NCBI GenBank assembly: GCA_021108035.1
Contig: JAIORQ010000076.1
Span: forward strand, 1 to 64,000
DNA length: 64,000 nt
Source: Bacteroidales bacterium
Lineage (GTDB): Bacteria > Bacteroidota > Bacteroidia > Bacteroidales > JAADGE01
Direction: 5' to 3'
The notes under the pieces were generated by a model. The model saw nothing but the letters and a program-made list of their open reading frames with translations. It was not told the origin of the DNA and searched no databases. Positions within the stretch are counted from its first letter, which is position 1; each line of letters begins with the position of its first letter. Position numbers and translations under genes: made by a program. This document shows positions 35,474 through 46,728 of the stretch, piece after piece.

Positions 35474-35540
35474 AATTTGCGAATTTTGCAAACACAAACT
35501 GCTTATTTGCGAATTTTGCAAAATTTTGTGCGAATTTTTT
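35474..35540. repeat. Direct repeats of a gcgaattttgcaaa unit
   Basis: Two copies of the 17-bp tttgcgaattttgcaaa and a partial third (gtgcgaatttt) occur within 70 bp. The unit is itself a near-palindrome (TTTGC...GCAAA). Possible operator array or a decayed small repeat. The rest of the 35398-35867 gap shows a GC-richer patch with the sequence ggtataataacggttg near 35589 and no gene. Confidence 0.5.
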
Positions 35541-35867
35541 CGATTTTTAAGTTTTTTTAACAAAAAATGAATTATTTGTTTGGGAAGGTGGTATAATAAC
35601 GGTTGACTAAAAATCGTGCAGTTTTAAAACTACAACTTCTCAATTTGCTCAATAGCCAAATTTTTTATTTCCCTTTAAAATTATTTGCAAAATCAAATTA
35701 AAGATTTTGCGGTATTTCTTTCATATTCTTGCTATCAATTTACTACTTTGTCTGCATGATGTTTTAGCTGGTGTTATTAGGCGTTTACAATCTTTTTATC
35801 CGTCAGACATAATAAACAAATTGCTGTGTTTCATTATTTTAAAGTATTTATTTATCAATTAATAATA

Positions 35868-38018
35868 CTATATTTTTATGAAACTTTTTGTTATTATTCC
35901 TGCGGTAGAATAAATTGAAACATAATAGACACCTGATATAAGTTCTGAAATATCAATATTTAATTGCCTTTTATTAGTCATTGCTGTAACTTTTTTAATT
36001 TCTCTACCATATAGATCATTAATTATAATTGAAATATTATTCCAATTTCTTTGATGGAAATTTGATTGTGTAATAATAGTCAAATTATCACTTGCGGGAT
36101 TTGGAAATACTAAAATTTTATCAAGGTCGATTTGTTGACGCTGTTTTATATAGAGACTAATACCATCCTCATTAAAAACAGAAATCCCTCCAAAACCAAC
36201 AAACCACTTATTATTATTATTGTCTATATTAATTGATTTAATACCCATACTTGCAATACAAGAATTTAACTGATTATATATATTCCAATTTGTGCCGTCA
36301 AATTCTGCTACTCCATTATTAGTCCCAAACCATTTAATTCCGCTGTTATCTATTACAATTGAATTGACATAATTATTAGGTAAATCTGAATTTGATGTAT
36401 TATAAATAGTCCAATTTGTTCCATCAAATTTTGCTACTCCGTTATTGGTTCCAAACCATTTATTTCCGCTATTATCTATTGTAATGCTGTGTATACAACT
36501 TCCCGGAGGCAAATCCGGATTATAAATAATCCATTCTAAACCGTCAAATTTTGCTACTCCTAAATTAGTACCAAACCATTTGTTTCCGTTATTGTCTATT
36601 GTAATACAATATATTCTTCCAGGTGGTAAACCTGAATTAGAAGAAGTATAAGTAGTCCAATTTGTACCATCAAATAATGAAACACTATGAAAACCACCAC
36701 CAAACCATTTATTCCCAATATTATCAATTGCAATTGCTTGGATATAATCACTATGCAAGCCAGAATTTGATGTATTATAAATAGTCCAATTGGTGTCATC
36801 AAATAAAGCAACACCTTCGTAAGTACTGAACCATTTATTGTTACTATTATCTATTGCAATTGAAGTTATACTGTTAGCAGGCAAGTCAGAATTTGTAGTA
36901 TTAAAAATAGACCAGTTTGCACCATTAAAATTAACAACGCCACCATCAATTGTACCAAACCATTTATTTCGAATATTATCATTAACGATTGTACTAACAT
37001 AGTTATTCGGTAAACCTGAATTTGATGTATTATGAATTGACCAGTTTATATCATCAAATTTAACTATACCTCCATCCATTGTTCCTATCCATTTATTCCC
37101 ATTATCATCTTTTGTAATTGCTAAAATAGTATTATCCGGTAAATCTGAATTCGATGTATTATAAATAGTCCAATTTGTACCATCAAATAAAGATAAACCA
37201 CCAAAGTATGTTCCTATCCATTTATTCCCGCTATTATCTATATAAATTGAAAAAATATTATCATCAGATAAATCTGAATTTAATGTATTGTATATAGTCC
37301 AATTTGTGCCGTCATAAAGAGTAATACCATTAAAAGCTGTTCCTATCCATATATTTCCCGCATCATCAACTGCAATTACATTAATATCATTATCAGATAA
37401 TCCAGAATTTGATGTATTATAAACAGTCCAATTTGTATCATCAAATTTAACCATACCTCCATCCATTGTTCCTATCCATTTATTTCCAATATCATCAATA
37501 GCTATTGTTTTGATAAAATTGTTAGGTAATCCAGAATTTGATGTATTATAAACAGTCCAATTTACTCCGTCAAATTTTACCAAACCTCCGCTACCTGTTC
37601 CAATCCACTTATTGTTATCATCATCTATCGTAATTGATTTGATAGTTGTAAATGGAAGTCCTGAATTTGAATAATTATAAATAATCCAATTTGTTCCGTC
37701 AAACTTTACAATATTATCGCCGGAGACAAACCATTTACACCCATTATTGTCAATAGCAATTGAATAGATATAATTTGATGGTAATCCCGAATTGGCTTTA
37801 TTAAAAAAAACTTTTTCTCCTGTTGTATTATTTATTTTAACTACTCCACCATAGGTTCCAACCCATAAAAATCCTTCATCGCAGGCTATTGCTTCAATTC
37901 TTTGTCCGTTAGTGTAATTAATCCATTGTGGATTTTGAGAATAACTTAAAATGATACTTTTTATAAATATAAACTGCATAAATAATAATACAATAAATAA
38001 TTTTGATATATTTTTCAT
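35868..38018 (-). CDS. Exported beta-propeller (Reg_prop) protein with T9SS sorting domain
   Basis: The 716-residue product has a signal peptide (about 1-28) and about 13 repeats of roughly 45 residues with the pattern FDGTNWTIYN...SGLP...IDN.GNKWIGT, as in two-component-regulator propellers. That number would make two propellers or one large one. The C-terminal 75 residues form a type IX secretion sorting domain (VFPNPASDNL at its start, GVYYVSIY near its end). The protein should be secreted across the outer membrane and probably attached to the cell surface. The repeats are also similar at DNA level, so they can shrink or grow by recombination. No kinase domain follows, unlike most Reg_prop proteins. 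Confidence 0.92.
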   Translation of the reverse strand: MKNISKLFIVLLFMQFIFIKSIILSYSQNPQWINYTNGQRIEAIACDEGFLWVGTYGGVVKINNTTGEKVFFNKANSGLPSNYIYSIAIDNNGCKWFVSGDNIVKFDGTNWIIYNYSNSGLPFTTIKSITIDDDNNKWIGTGSGGLVKFDGVNWTVYNTSNSGLPNNFIKTIAIDDIGNKWIGTMDGGMVKFDDTNWTVYNTSNSGLSDNDINVIAVDDAGNIWIGTAFNGITLYDGTNWTIYNTLNSDLSDDNIFSIYIDNSGNKWIGTYFGGLSLFDGTNWTIYNTSNSDLPDNTILAITKDDNGNKWIGTMDGGIVKFDDINWSIHNTSNSGLPNNYVSTIVNDNIRNKWFGTIDGGVVNFNGANWSIFNTTNSDLPANSITSIAIDNSNNKWFSTYEGVALFDDTNWTIYNTSNSGLHSDYIQAIAIDNIGNKWFGGGFHSVSLFDGTNWTTYTSSNSGLPPGRIYCITIDNNGNKWFGTNLGVAKFDGLEWIIYNPDLPPGSCIHSITIDNSGNKWFGTNNGVAKFDGTNWTIYNTSNSDLPNNYVNSIVIDNSGIKWFGTNNGVAEFDGTNWNIYNQLNSCIASMGIKSINIDNNNNKWFVGFGGISVFNEDGISLYIKQRQQIDLDKILVFPNPASDNLTIITQSNFHQRNWNNISIIINDLYGREIKKVTAMTNKRQLNIDISELISGVYYVSIYSTAGIITKSFIKI

Positions 38019-38180
38019 AATTAAATTTTGTTACTAATTTGAATTATTTCGACGACTTTTCTTTCTTATGCCTTATAACATCAATATAAATGCAACTTTT
38101 ATTATCTGTTGCATTTATTTCTTTAATGTCAGTTTGTTTCAGGCATCTAATTTAATGATTTTTAAATAAAATAAAAAAAT

Positions 38181-38201
38181 ACCCCCGATGCCATCGGGGG
38201 T
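38181..38201 (-). terminator. Rho-independent terminator of the pyrG-yidC operon
   Basis: A perfect GC-rich stem (acccccgatg and complement around one base) is followed on the minus strand by a run of U. It lies just after the yidC stop codon. Confidence 0.88.
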
Positions 38202-38208
38202 TACAGTT

Positions 38209-40134
38209 TTATCTTCTTTTTTTCTTTTGTTGATCTTGATTTTTTTTCATATCATCAATTCTATTTTGCCATTTAGATTTTTTCTTTACTTTTTTCTTCT
38301 GTGCATTTAATTTTTCCAATAAAGCATCTTCATCTATCATTCTTCTTATTACCAATGTTTGTATAATAGTAATAACATTAGATAAAAAATAATAATAGCT
38401 TAATCCGGCAGAATATTTATTGAACCAAAGCAACATCATAACAGGCATTAGATATAACATAAACTTCATGCCGGGCATTTGTGTGCTTGTGCCTTGCATT
38501 TGTGTTTTGTTAAGCATTGTGCTTATAAGCATTGCTCCTGCCATTAATAAGGTAAACAAACTTATATGATCGCCGTACATCGGTATCTCAAATCCACCGG
38601 GAAAATCCCATATTGAATCATAAGATGATAAATCGTCTGCCCAAAGGAAACTTTTTTGTCTCAATTCTATAGAAGCCGGGAAGAAACGGAACATTGCAAT
38701 TAATATCGGCATCTGGAACAACATCGGCAAGCATCCCCCCATGGGATTTACTCCTACTTTTTTGTATAAAGCCATGGTTGATTGTTGACGTTCCATTGAC
38801 TTTTCTTTCGGTATCTTTTTATTAATCTCATCAATTTGCGGTTTTAAAACACGCATTTTTGCAGATGAAGTATAAGATTTGTATGTAAGCGGGAATAATG
38901 CTAATTTTATAAGGATGGTCATAATAAGAATAATCAAACCCATATTAGTACCGAAAATTGACCCCAAAAAGTTAAATAAAGGAATAACAATTATCTGATT
39001 CACCCACCTGAATATTGCCCATCCAAGCGGAATCATACGTTTAAAATTCAGATCATCTCCTTCTTTCAAAGAAATTTTTCTGAGAACATCATAATCATTA
39101 GGTCCGAAATAATAAACGAATTTATATTGTGTATCATTTGATCTGTTAAAAGGTAAAACAATATTACTTTCAAAATCTTTTAAATATTCTTCTTGCAGTT
39201 CATCTTTTACATAACTCATTTGAGCCTCATCAATATATTCTTCGGCAATCAATATTGTAGAAAAGAAATGATCTTTATATGCAATCCATTTTAATCTTGT
39301 ATCTACTTTTTCTTCTTTGTCGTCAGACATTTCAGATAAATACTTAACTTCATCTTGATAATGTTTATAATAAATAGTAGTATTTTGATTTTCCCATTGT
39401 GCACCTTTTTCTTGCTTTCGGGATTTCAATTTCCATAAAATATCAATATAACTTGAATTTGATGCTAATTCCTTTTCAAGCCCGTAAAATCGGATATCAT
39501 ATTTTACAAGATAGCTTTCAGGTTCAAGTGTATATAAATACTCAATATATTTTCCGTCGCCGGCATTTACTCTTAATACAACTGATTTTTCAGTTTCGTC
39601 TGCAATATAAACAGAATCTCCGTTTACATTTTCAAAAAATAAGCTGTCTGAATTTATTCCTTTATTATCTGAATAAAACTTCAATGCAAAGGTGTTCTCA
39701 TTCTTATCAAAAAGGACTAACGGTAATGAATCGTGGGTTTTAAACTCCTTTAATTCAGCATAATAAGGATAAGCCCCTTTAGTTGTGAATTTTATTTTTA
39801 TAAATTGATTTTCAAGTGTTACAAATTCTTCTTTTCCGGTTGCTGCATGAGCAAAAACACCGTATTCAGATTGTAAATCAATATTTTTAACTGAATCAAG
39901 AATTATTGTATCAATTTGGTTCACTTTTTCAAGTGCAATTCTCTCTGCTTCTGCAATAGAATCTTGTATTTTTTTAACAGAATCTAATCTGTTTTGCTCT
40001 GACAGAGCTCTTCTCATTGAATCTTGCTTTCTTTGCATTTCCATTTTTTCCTCCTCTGAAGGGGATTGATAAATGCCGTAACCGACAAGCAAAGCAAAAA
40101 TTATTATAATTCCTATTATTTGATTTTTATCCAT
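38209..40134 (-). CDS. yidC: Membrane protein insertase YidC
   Basis: The 641-residue product has an N-terminal membrane anchor (residues 4-22), a long periplasmic beta domain (about 60-360), and the conserved insertase core with five membrane helices (about 375-600), including MGGCLPMLFQMPILIAMF and the hydrophilic-groove region. The C-terminal tail is very basic (KKKVKKKSK, ending KKKRR) and may touch ribosomes. It inserts and folds inner-membrane proteins. It usually follows pyrG directly in this phylum; here an S23 gene is between them. The terminator is at 38181-38201. Confidence 0.96.
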   Translation of the reverse strand: MDKNQIIGIIIIFALLVGYGIYQSPSEEEKMEMQRKQDSMRRALSEQNRLDSVKKIQDSIAEAERIALEKVNQIDTIILDSVKNIDLQSEYGVFAHAATGKEEFVTLENQFIKIKFTTKGAYPYYAELKEFKTHDSLPLVLFDKNENTFALKFYSDNKGINSDSLFFENVNGDSVYIADETEKSVVLRVNAGDGKYIEYLYTLEPESYLVKYDIRFYGLEKELASNSSYIDILWKLKSRKQEKGAQWENQNTTIYYKHYQDEVKYLSEMSDDKEEKVDTRLKWIAYKDHFFSTILIAEEYIDEAQMSYVKDELQEEYLKDFESNIVLPFNRSNDTQYKFVYYFGPNDYDVLRKISLKEGDDLNFKRMIPLGWAIFRWVNQIIVIPLFNFLGSIFGTNMGLIILIMTILIKLALFPLTYKSYTSSAKMRVLKPQIDEINKKIPKEKSMERQQSTMALYKKVGVNPMGGCLPMLFQMPILIAMFRFFPASIELRQKSFLWADDLSSYDSIWDFPGGFEIPMYGDHISLFTLLMAGAMLISTMLNKTQMQGTSTQMPGMKFMLYLMPVMMLLWFNKYSAGLSYYYFLSNVITIIQTLVIRRMIDEDALLEKLNAQKKKVKKKSKWQNRIDDMKKNQDQQKKKRR

Positions 40135-40178
40135 ATTCCTTATTTAATTTCCTGTTATTTTAGTGAGTATATATTTAA

Positions 40179-40277
40179 AATCTCAAATTACAAATTACAA
40201 ATTACAAATTACAAACTCCAAATTACAAATCTCAAATCTCAAACTCCAAATTACAAATCTCAAATTACAAATCACAG
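40179..40277. repeat. AT-rich short-repeat arm left of S23 gene 2
   Basis: Tandem, slightly varied units of caaattacaaatctcaaa fill about 100 bp directly after the stop codon of the minus-strand S23 gene. The units are the reverse sense of those on the other side of the gene. Confidence 0.8.
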
Positions 40278-40278
40278 A

Positions 40279-40632
40279 CTATTTTGATTTTTCTAAAATA
40301 GCTGAAAATATCTTTTTTAACTCTGTTGATTCTTGAATTAGTTTTTCTGCAGGTTTTATATCAGAAATTTCATTAGTTTCTTTTATTAATCTTAACCAAT
40401 AAGAGCTTTCTTTTGCTTCTTTTCTGCATATTTTAATTCTGTAAATAAAGTCTTTTTTACTGAAAGATTCATTTGCTTCAATATAATTTGCTCCTACTGA
40501 ACCTGATGAACGAACAATTTGTTTGGAATCTTCAATATTTGCAATTGTTTTTTGTAAAGTTTTAATAAAAAGTCTGACTTCTTTTGCAAATTGAAAAGTT
40601 CTTTCTTCTAAATCATATATTTTATTTGCCAT
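40279..40632 (-). CDS. Four-helix-bundle protein (S23/IVS family), second copy
   Basis: The 117-residue product is all-helical, with the signature QIVRSSGSVGANYIEANES near residues 38-56 and FIYRIKICRKEAKESSYWL after it. It belongs to the same family as the gene at 30249 but to a different subgroup (low similarity), so it is not a recent duplicate. It interrupts the pyrG-yidC operon in the sense orientation and is framed by inverted arms of short repeats, as is the first copy. Function is unknown; a role in nucleic-acid binding is possible by analogy with bAvd. Confidence 0.9.
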   Translation of the reverse strand: MANKIYDLEERTFQFAKEVRLFIKTLQKTIANIEDSKQIVRSSGSVGANYIEANESFSKKDFIYRIKICRKEAKESSYWLRLIKETNEISDIKPAEKLIQESTELKKIFSAILEKSK

Positions 40633-40634
40633 TG

Positions 40635-40752
40635 AGATTTGTTATTTGTGATTTGAATATTGTGATTTGTTATTTGAATATTGAGATTTGTTATTTAAAT
40701 ATTGAGATTTGTTATTTGAATATTGTAATTTGTAATTTAAATATTGTTATTT
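40635..40752. repeat. AT-rich short-repeat arm right of S23 gene 2
   Basis: Units such as gagatttgttatttgaatatt repeat five times across 118 bp between the S23 start codon and the pyrG stop codon. With the left arm they form long imperfect inverted repeats. Confidence 0.8.
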
Positions 40753-42357
<1,605 letters not shown>

Positions 42358-42360
42358 TTA

Positions 42361-44373
42361 TTAATTCACGATTTTTTCCAGTTCATTAATGTTATGTTTC
42401 AGTATTGCAACTTTGCTTTTTGCAGATTCTATCTTATCGTTAATATTTTTGATCAATGATTCCGACTTATCAGAGTTTGCAAAGAATCCAATGTTATTTT
42501 CCCAAACTTTAATATCATCATTCAACTTATCTATCTTACTTTGAATTTTTAATAACTCATTTGAAGCGATTCTTTCAGCACCGGGTGAATTTTTTATTAT
42601 CTCAAGATTTTCATTAAACTTAAATTCATCTCTTTTATCTTTGCTTATATCTAATTTACTAAACTTACTGTCTGTTGCTTGATGATACTTTTCATATATT
42701 TCATCTTTATTCTCGTATGGAACAAAACCAACAGAAGTAAATTCATTTTGCAGTTCTTTAAGTTTTTTAAGATTTTCTATTTGATTATCCGAAAACTCTA
42801 AATTCTCAATCATCTCAATAATCTGTTCTTTCTTAATTAGGTTTTCTTTCTCGCTGCTTTTCTTATCTTTAAAGTATTCTTTCTTTTTATTAAAGAAATT
42901 ATTACAAGCTTTTCTGAATCTTTTCCATATTTCATCTGAATGCTTTTTCGGAACAGGTCCTATCTTTTTCCATTCAACTTGAATATTTTTATAAATGTCT
43001 GTTGTTTTATTCCATTCAGAACTTTCTTGAAGGCTTTCCGCTTGAATACATAAATCTAATTTTTTTTGATAATTATCGTCTCTGTGTTTCTCTGTTTCAT
43101 CATAAAATTCTCTAATCCTTTCAAAAAACATATCGCAAGCAGTTTTGAACAGATTATAAATTTCATTATTGAATTCTTTCGGTACATAACCGATCTTCTT
43201 CCATAATTTTTGCAATTGAACTACTTGATTTGATGCGTCTTTCCATTCAAGATGATTTGTATATTCACCGGATGCATATTCATTTGCTTTTTCAACAAGA
43301 AATCTTTTTGACTCCAGATTTTTTTCTTGTTGTTCTTTTATCGATTCAATATGAATTGCATAATTTTCATTGACTTTAATGGTTGCATTTTGAAACCTGC
43401 CCCATAATTCATCTCTGCTCTCATTAGAAACAGGCCCTGTTTCTTTCCATTTTTTGTGTAATTCTTGAAGTTCTTTTTTAGCAGTTGAATAATTTGTTTC
43501 CAACAATAATTCTTCCGCCAGTTCACAAAGTTTAATTTTTATGTCAAAGTTTTTCTTAAAATCAAGTTCTCTTAATTCTTTATTTACTTCAACATATTCG
43601 TAAAATTTTTGAACATTTTTATTATATTCATCCAAAAGATTTTTTACGTCATTTTTTGGAACTAATCCTATGCTGTTCCATCTTTTTTGAAGATCCCTGA
43701 ATTTATTAAATGTTTTATTAAAAGATTCAGGTTTGTTTATCAACTCCTTAACATCTTCAATAACCGCATATTTTAATTCAAGATTTTTTTTCTTTTCTTC
43801 TCTTTGCTGCTTTTCAATTGCTTCTTTTTTACCGGAGAACTTCTTTAAAAGTTCTTTTAATGTTATATCTGCAGGGTCTTTTACAGGTTCGTATGAATCT
43901 TCATCTCCTCCGTCTTCAATGTATTTATTTTTTCTTTCAAGTTCTTCTTCTTCAATAACAGTATAAAATCTTTTGCATATTTCTTTTATGTTATCTTCAT
44001 TTTTTAATACATCCGGTTGATTTAAAATATCATTGAAGTTCTTTAAAAGTTCCTTTTTTGAATATTGAGAATAATCAATTGTTTCTGCAACAGTTTCATT
44101 CTTTTCTTCAATCTCCGGTTCTTCAATTTCTTTTAACTTAGTATTCTCTGTTTCTTCAGAATTTAAAATTTCTGTATTATCTGTAGAAGTTACCGGTGTT
44201 TCTGTGATATTATTATCAATTTCAGTTTCAACTTCTTTAATATCTTCATCAATTGTATTTGCTTCTTTCTTATCTTTAATTTTTTGTAGAATTTTGTCAG
44301 CACTGCTGATTTCTTCATCCTTTTTTAAAGGTTCAGATACATTTTCTTCATTTTTAATTTCCTTGTCAGACAT
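42361..44373 (-). CDS. DUF349 domain-containing protein
   Basis: The 670-residue product has an acidic, Glu/Thr-rich disordered N-terminus (about 1-100) and at least five helical DUF349 units with the motif W..IG.VP (for example WKKIGPVPKKHSDEIW), plus a predicted coiled coil at the C-terminus. There is no signal or membrane segment. Function of the family is not established; nucleic-acid or ribosome-related binding has been suggested by its composition. It is the first gene of the pyrG-yidC transcription unit. Confidence 0.92.
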   Translation of the reverse strand: MSDKEIKNEENVSEPLKKDEEISSADKILQKIKDKKEANTIDEDIKEVETEIDNNITETPVTSTDNTEILNSEETENTKLKEIEEPEIEEKNETVAETIDYSQYSKKELLKNFNDILNQPDVLKNEDNIKEICKRFYTVIEEEELERKNKYIEDGGDEDSYEPVKDPADITLKELLKKFSGKKEAIEKQQREEKKKNLELKYAVIEDVKELINKPESFNKTFNKFRDLQKRWNSIGLVPKNDVKNLLDEYNKNVQKFYEYVEVNKELRELDFKKNFDIKIKLCELAEELLLETNYSTAKKELQELHKKWKETGPVSNESRDELWGRFQNATIKVNENYAIHIESIKEQQEKNLESKRFLVEKANEYASGEYTNHLEWKDASNQVVQLQKLWKKIGYVPKEFNNEIYNLFKTACDMFFERIREFYDETEKHRDDNYQKKLDLCIQAESLQESSEWNKTTDIYKNIQVEWKKIGPVPKKHSDEIWKRFRKACNNFFNKKKEYFKDKKSSEKENLIKKEQIIEMIENLEFSDNQIENLKKLKELQNEFTSVGFVPYENKDEIYEKYHQATDSKFSKLDISKDKRDEFKFNENLEIIKNSPGAERIASNELLKIQSKIDKLNDDIKVWENNIGFFANSDKSESLIKNINDKIESAKSKVAILKHNINELEKIVN

Positions 44374-44488
44374 CGGGTTTAAATTTTAGTTAATTATAGT
44401 TATAGAACATAAAATTATTTCAAACTGCGAAATTAACATTTTAAGTCAAAATCATCAAAAAAAATTTGGATTATCCAATAACCAAATA

Positions 44489-44518
44489 TTTGTAAATTGT
44501 TTTTTAAATTTATATTTG
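44489..44518 (+). promoter_or_regulatory. Promoter of resB-ccsA
   Basis: TTTG (44489-44492) and TATATTTG (44511-44518) are separated by 18 bp. The promoter lies inside the most upstream open frame of resB, which shows that translation must start downstream, most likely at GTG 44536. Confidence 0.65.
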
Positions 44519-44535
44519 TCAGAAAAAATTTTAAA

Positions 44536-45816
44536 GTGGTTGAAAAAAATAAGCGTAAACTGTTTAATTATCCGTGGAAATACAAGGAGGGATTTGTGAT
44601 TTCCGGAATATTGATTTTATTGGGGTTAATTATCGGTTATTTTTATAAAAATCCGGTATCATTTCCGAGTTTCCCCACAAATCTTTCAATTGTAATTACA
44701 TATACTTTATTGTTAGCTGCATTTTATAAATTTGAAAATAACAATAAAATAATTCAATGGTTGGCAAGTATTCCGGCTGCAATTACTTCGACTGTTTTGT
44801 TTACAATCTTATCAGTATTATTAGGTTTTATATTACAAGTAAGTTCAGGAACAATTAATACTGATGATATTTGGTATCGACTTGGCTTTACTCATCTTAC
44901 AACCAGCTGGTTATTCGTTTTTGCTTATTTATTTTTCATAACATCTTTGGGTTTTGCAACCGTTAAAATGTTTATGCCTTTTAAAAGGAAAAAAATAGGA
45001 ATATTATTCAGTCATGCCGGTTTATATATAATTATTTTAGCAGGTATTGCAGGCAGCGGCGACAATATCAGAAGTTATTTTGTTTTGGGAAGCAATCAAG
45101 ATTTTACTGACAAGGTTAGAGCCTTTGATTCAGATATTTATTATAAAACACCTTTTAAGTTACAATTATTAAAATTCGATATTATTGAGTATAATCCGAA
45201 AGTTGTTTTAGTAGATGCAAAAACAGGATATCTTATTTTGCCTGATAACAACAAGCATTTTATTATTGATAAAGGAGAAAAAGCCGAATTTTTAAATTGG
45301 AGAATAGAAATAAAAGAATTTTTAAAATATTCCTTTCCGAAAGATACATTATTATCATCATTTACAGAATGGAATATGATTCCGGCACTTCCTTCAGCTT
45401 ATATTGAGATATATGATAAAAATAACAATTTAATAAATAAAGATTGGTGTACATGCGGTAATTTTTCTATACCAAGAAAAAACGTCAGGGTTAATGAAGA
45501 TTATTATTTTGCAATGCTTTCACCGGAGCCTAAAGAATACAGTTCTGATATTAAAGCAATATTACCCAACGGCAGTGAAGAGCGTTTTACCTTAAAAGTG
45601 AACAGCCCAAAAACAATTTCAGGATGGAAGTTATATCAAACAGGCTACAACGAACAAATGGGTAAATGGTCTGATTACAGTATTATTGAAGCAGGACGTG
45701 ACCCATGGCTTCCTGCTGTTTACACCGGTATCTTTTTATTGATTTTCGGTGCTTTCTATTTATTTTGGTTAGGAGGTAAATCAATAAACGGTAATAAACA
45801 AAAACACGAAAAATAA
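44536..45816 (+). CDS. Cytochrome c biogenesis protein, ResB/CcsB-like
   Basis: The open frame extends to a TTG at 44497, but that codon is upstream of the promoter; GTG 44536 (VVEKNKR) is the better start and gives 426 residues. There are four membrane helices near the N-terminus (from about 25 to 170), a long periplasmic domain, and a last helix near 400, as in ResB family proteins. With CcsA it forms the system II machinery that delivers haem to apocytochrome c. The GHxx-type ResB ending is replaced by a shorter tail. The ccsA gene follows after 15 bp. Confidence 0.85.
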   Translation: MVEKNKRKLFNYPWKYKEGFVISGILILLGLIIGYFYKNPVSFPSFPTNLSIVITYTLLLAAFYKFENNNKIIQWLASIPAAITSTVLFTILSVLLGFILQVSSGTINTDDIWYRLGFTHLTTSWLFVFAYLFFITSLGFATVKMFMPFKRKKIGILFSHAGLYIIILAGIAGSGDNIRSYFVLGSNQDFTDKVRAFDSDIYYKTPFKLQLLKFDIIEYNPKVVLVDAKTGYLILPDNNKHFIIDKGEKAEFLNWRIEIKEFLKYSFPKDTLLSSFTEWNMIPALPSAYIEIYDKNNNLINKDWCTCGNFSIPRKNVRVNEDYYFAMLSPEPKEYSSDIKAILPNGSEERFTLKVNSPKTISGWKLYQTGYNEQMGKWSDYSIIEAGRDPWLPAVYTGIFLLIFGAFYLFWLGGKSINGNKQKHEK

Positions 45817-45831
45817 TTTAAATTAAAAACA

Positions 45832-46719
45832 ATGAACCGGATAAATTTTTCATATATTGCAATTTCAGGTATCATCTTTTTAGTTTTATCTTTTTTAGTA
45901 TTCTTCTTACCAATTAAAAAGAAACGAAAAAGGATGCTTGCAAATTTTTTCTCAATCGCAACTGTTTTATTGTTTGTATATTTCATTATAACTTTATGGA
46001 TAAATCTTGAAAGACCTCCGATGAGAACTCTTGGAGAAACACGATTATGGTATGCAATTTTTCTTCCGATAATCGGGCTTATTACTTTTTACAGATGGAA
46101 ATATTTTTGGTTTCTTGCATACAGTAATTTAATGGCTATTTTGTTTATTTATATAAATTTAATACATCCTGAAGTTTATAATAAAACTTTAATGCCTGCA
46201 CTTCAAAGTCCTTGGTTTGTTCCTCATGTAATTGTATATATTTTGTCCTATGCAATTTTAGGAGTTTCATGGATTGTTTCAATAACAGGTTTATTAAAAG
46301 CCTATCCGAATCTTTCAGGTTTCGCAAAAATTATTTCTGTAATTTTAAGCCCTTTATATTTTTTAATTCATCTGTTTTCAGAAGATGATGATGAAAGCAG
46401 TGAAAAAATTCTAATAATGGCTGATAACATTGTATTTATCGGCTTTGCATTTTTAACATTAGGATTGTTATTCGGTGCTTTATGGGCTAAAGAAGCATGG
46501 GGACATTATTGGACATGGGATCCGAAAGAAACATGGGCATTATTAACTTTTTTAGTTTACCTAATATATATACATATCAGATCTTATCATAAGGAAAAAA
46601 CAAAATTACATTTATGGATTTTGAGCATCTCATTTGTGTTTTTGTTAGCAGCGTGGTTTGGCGTTAATTATATGCCTTCAGCCAAAAACAGTGTTCATAC
46701 ATATTCTCAACAAAATTAA
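45832..46719 (+). CDS. ccsA: Cytochrome c biogenesis protein CcsA
   Basis: The 295-residue product has about eight membrane helices and the tryptophan-rich haem-handling motif WGHYWTWDPKETWALL (about residues 223-238), plus conserved His residues in flanking loops (VPHVIVY and NSVHTY). It moves haem across the membrane and attaches it to apocytochromes with the ResB-like partner encoded upstream. It ends 9 bp before the convergent lptD-like gene. Confidence 0.95.
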   Translation: MNRINFSYIAISGIIFLVLSFLVFFLPIKKKRKRMLANFFSIATVLLFVYFIITLWINLERPPMRTLGETRLWYAIFLPIIGLITFYRWKYFWFLAYSNLMAILFIYINLIHPEVYNKTLMPALQSPWFVPHVIVYILSYAILGVSWIVSITGLLKAYPNLSGFAKIISVILSPLYFLIHLFSEDDDESSEKILIMADNIVFIGFAFLTLGLLFGALWAKEAWGHYWTWDPKETWALLTFLVYLIYIHIRSYHKEKTKLHLWILSISFVFLLAAWFGVNYMPSAKNSVHTYSQQN

Positions 46720-46728
46720 TCTCTCGAA

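Noticed and set aside
40066-40287. 73-residue plus-strand frame ending in YKLQITNYKLQITN-type repeats
   Set aside because: It is a translation of the AT-rich repeat arm beside the S23 gene and the antisense of the yidC start.
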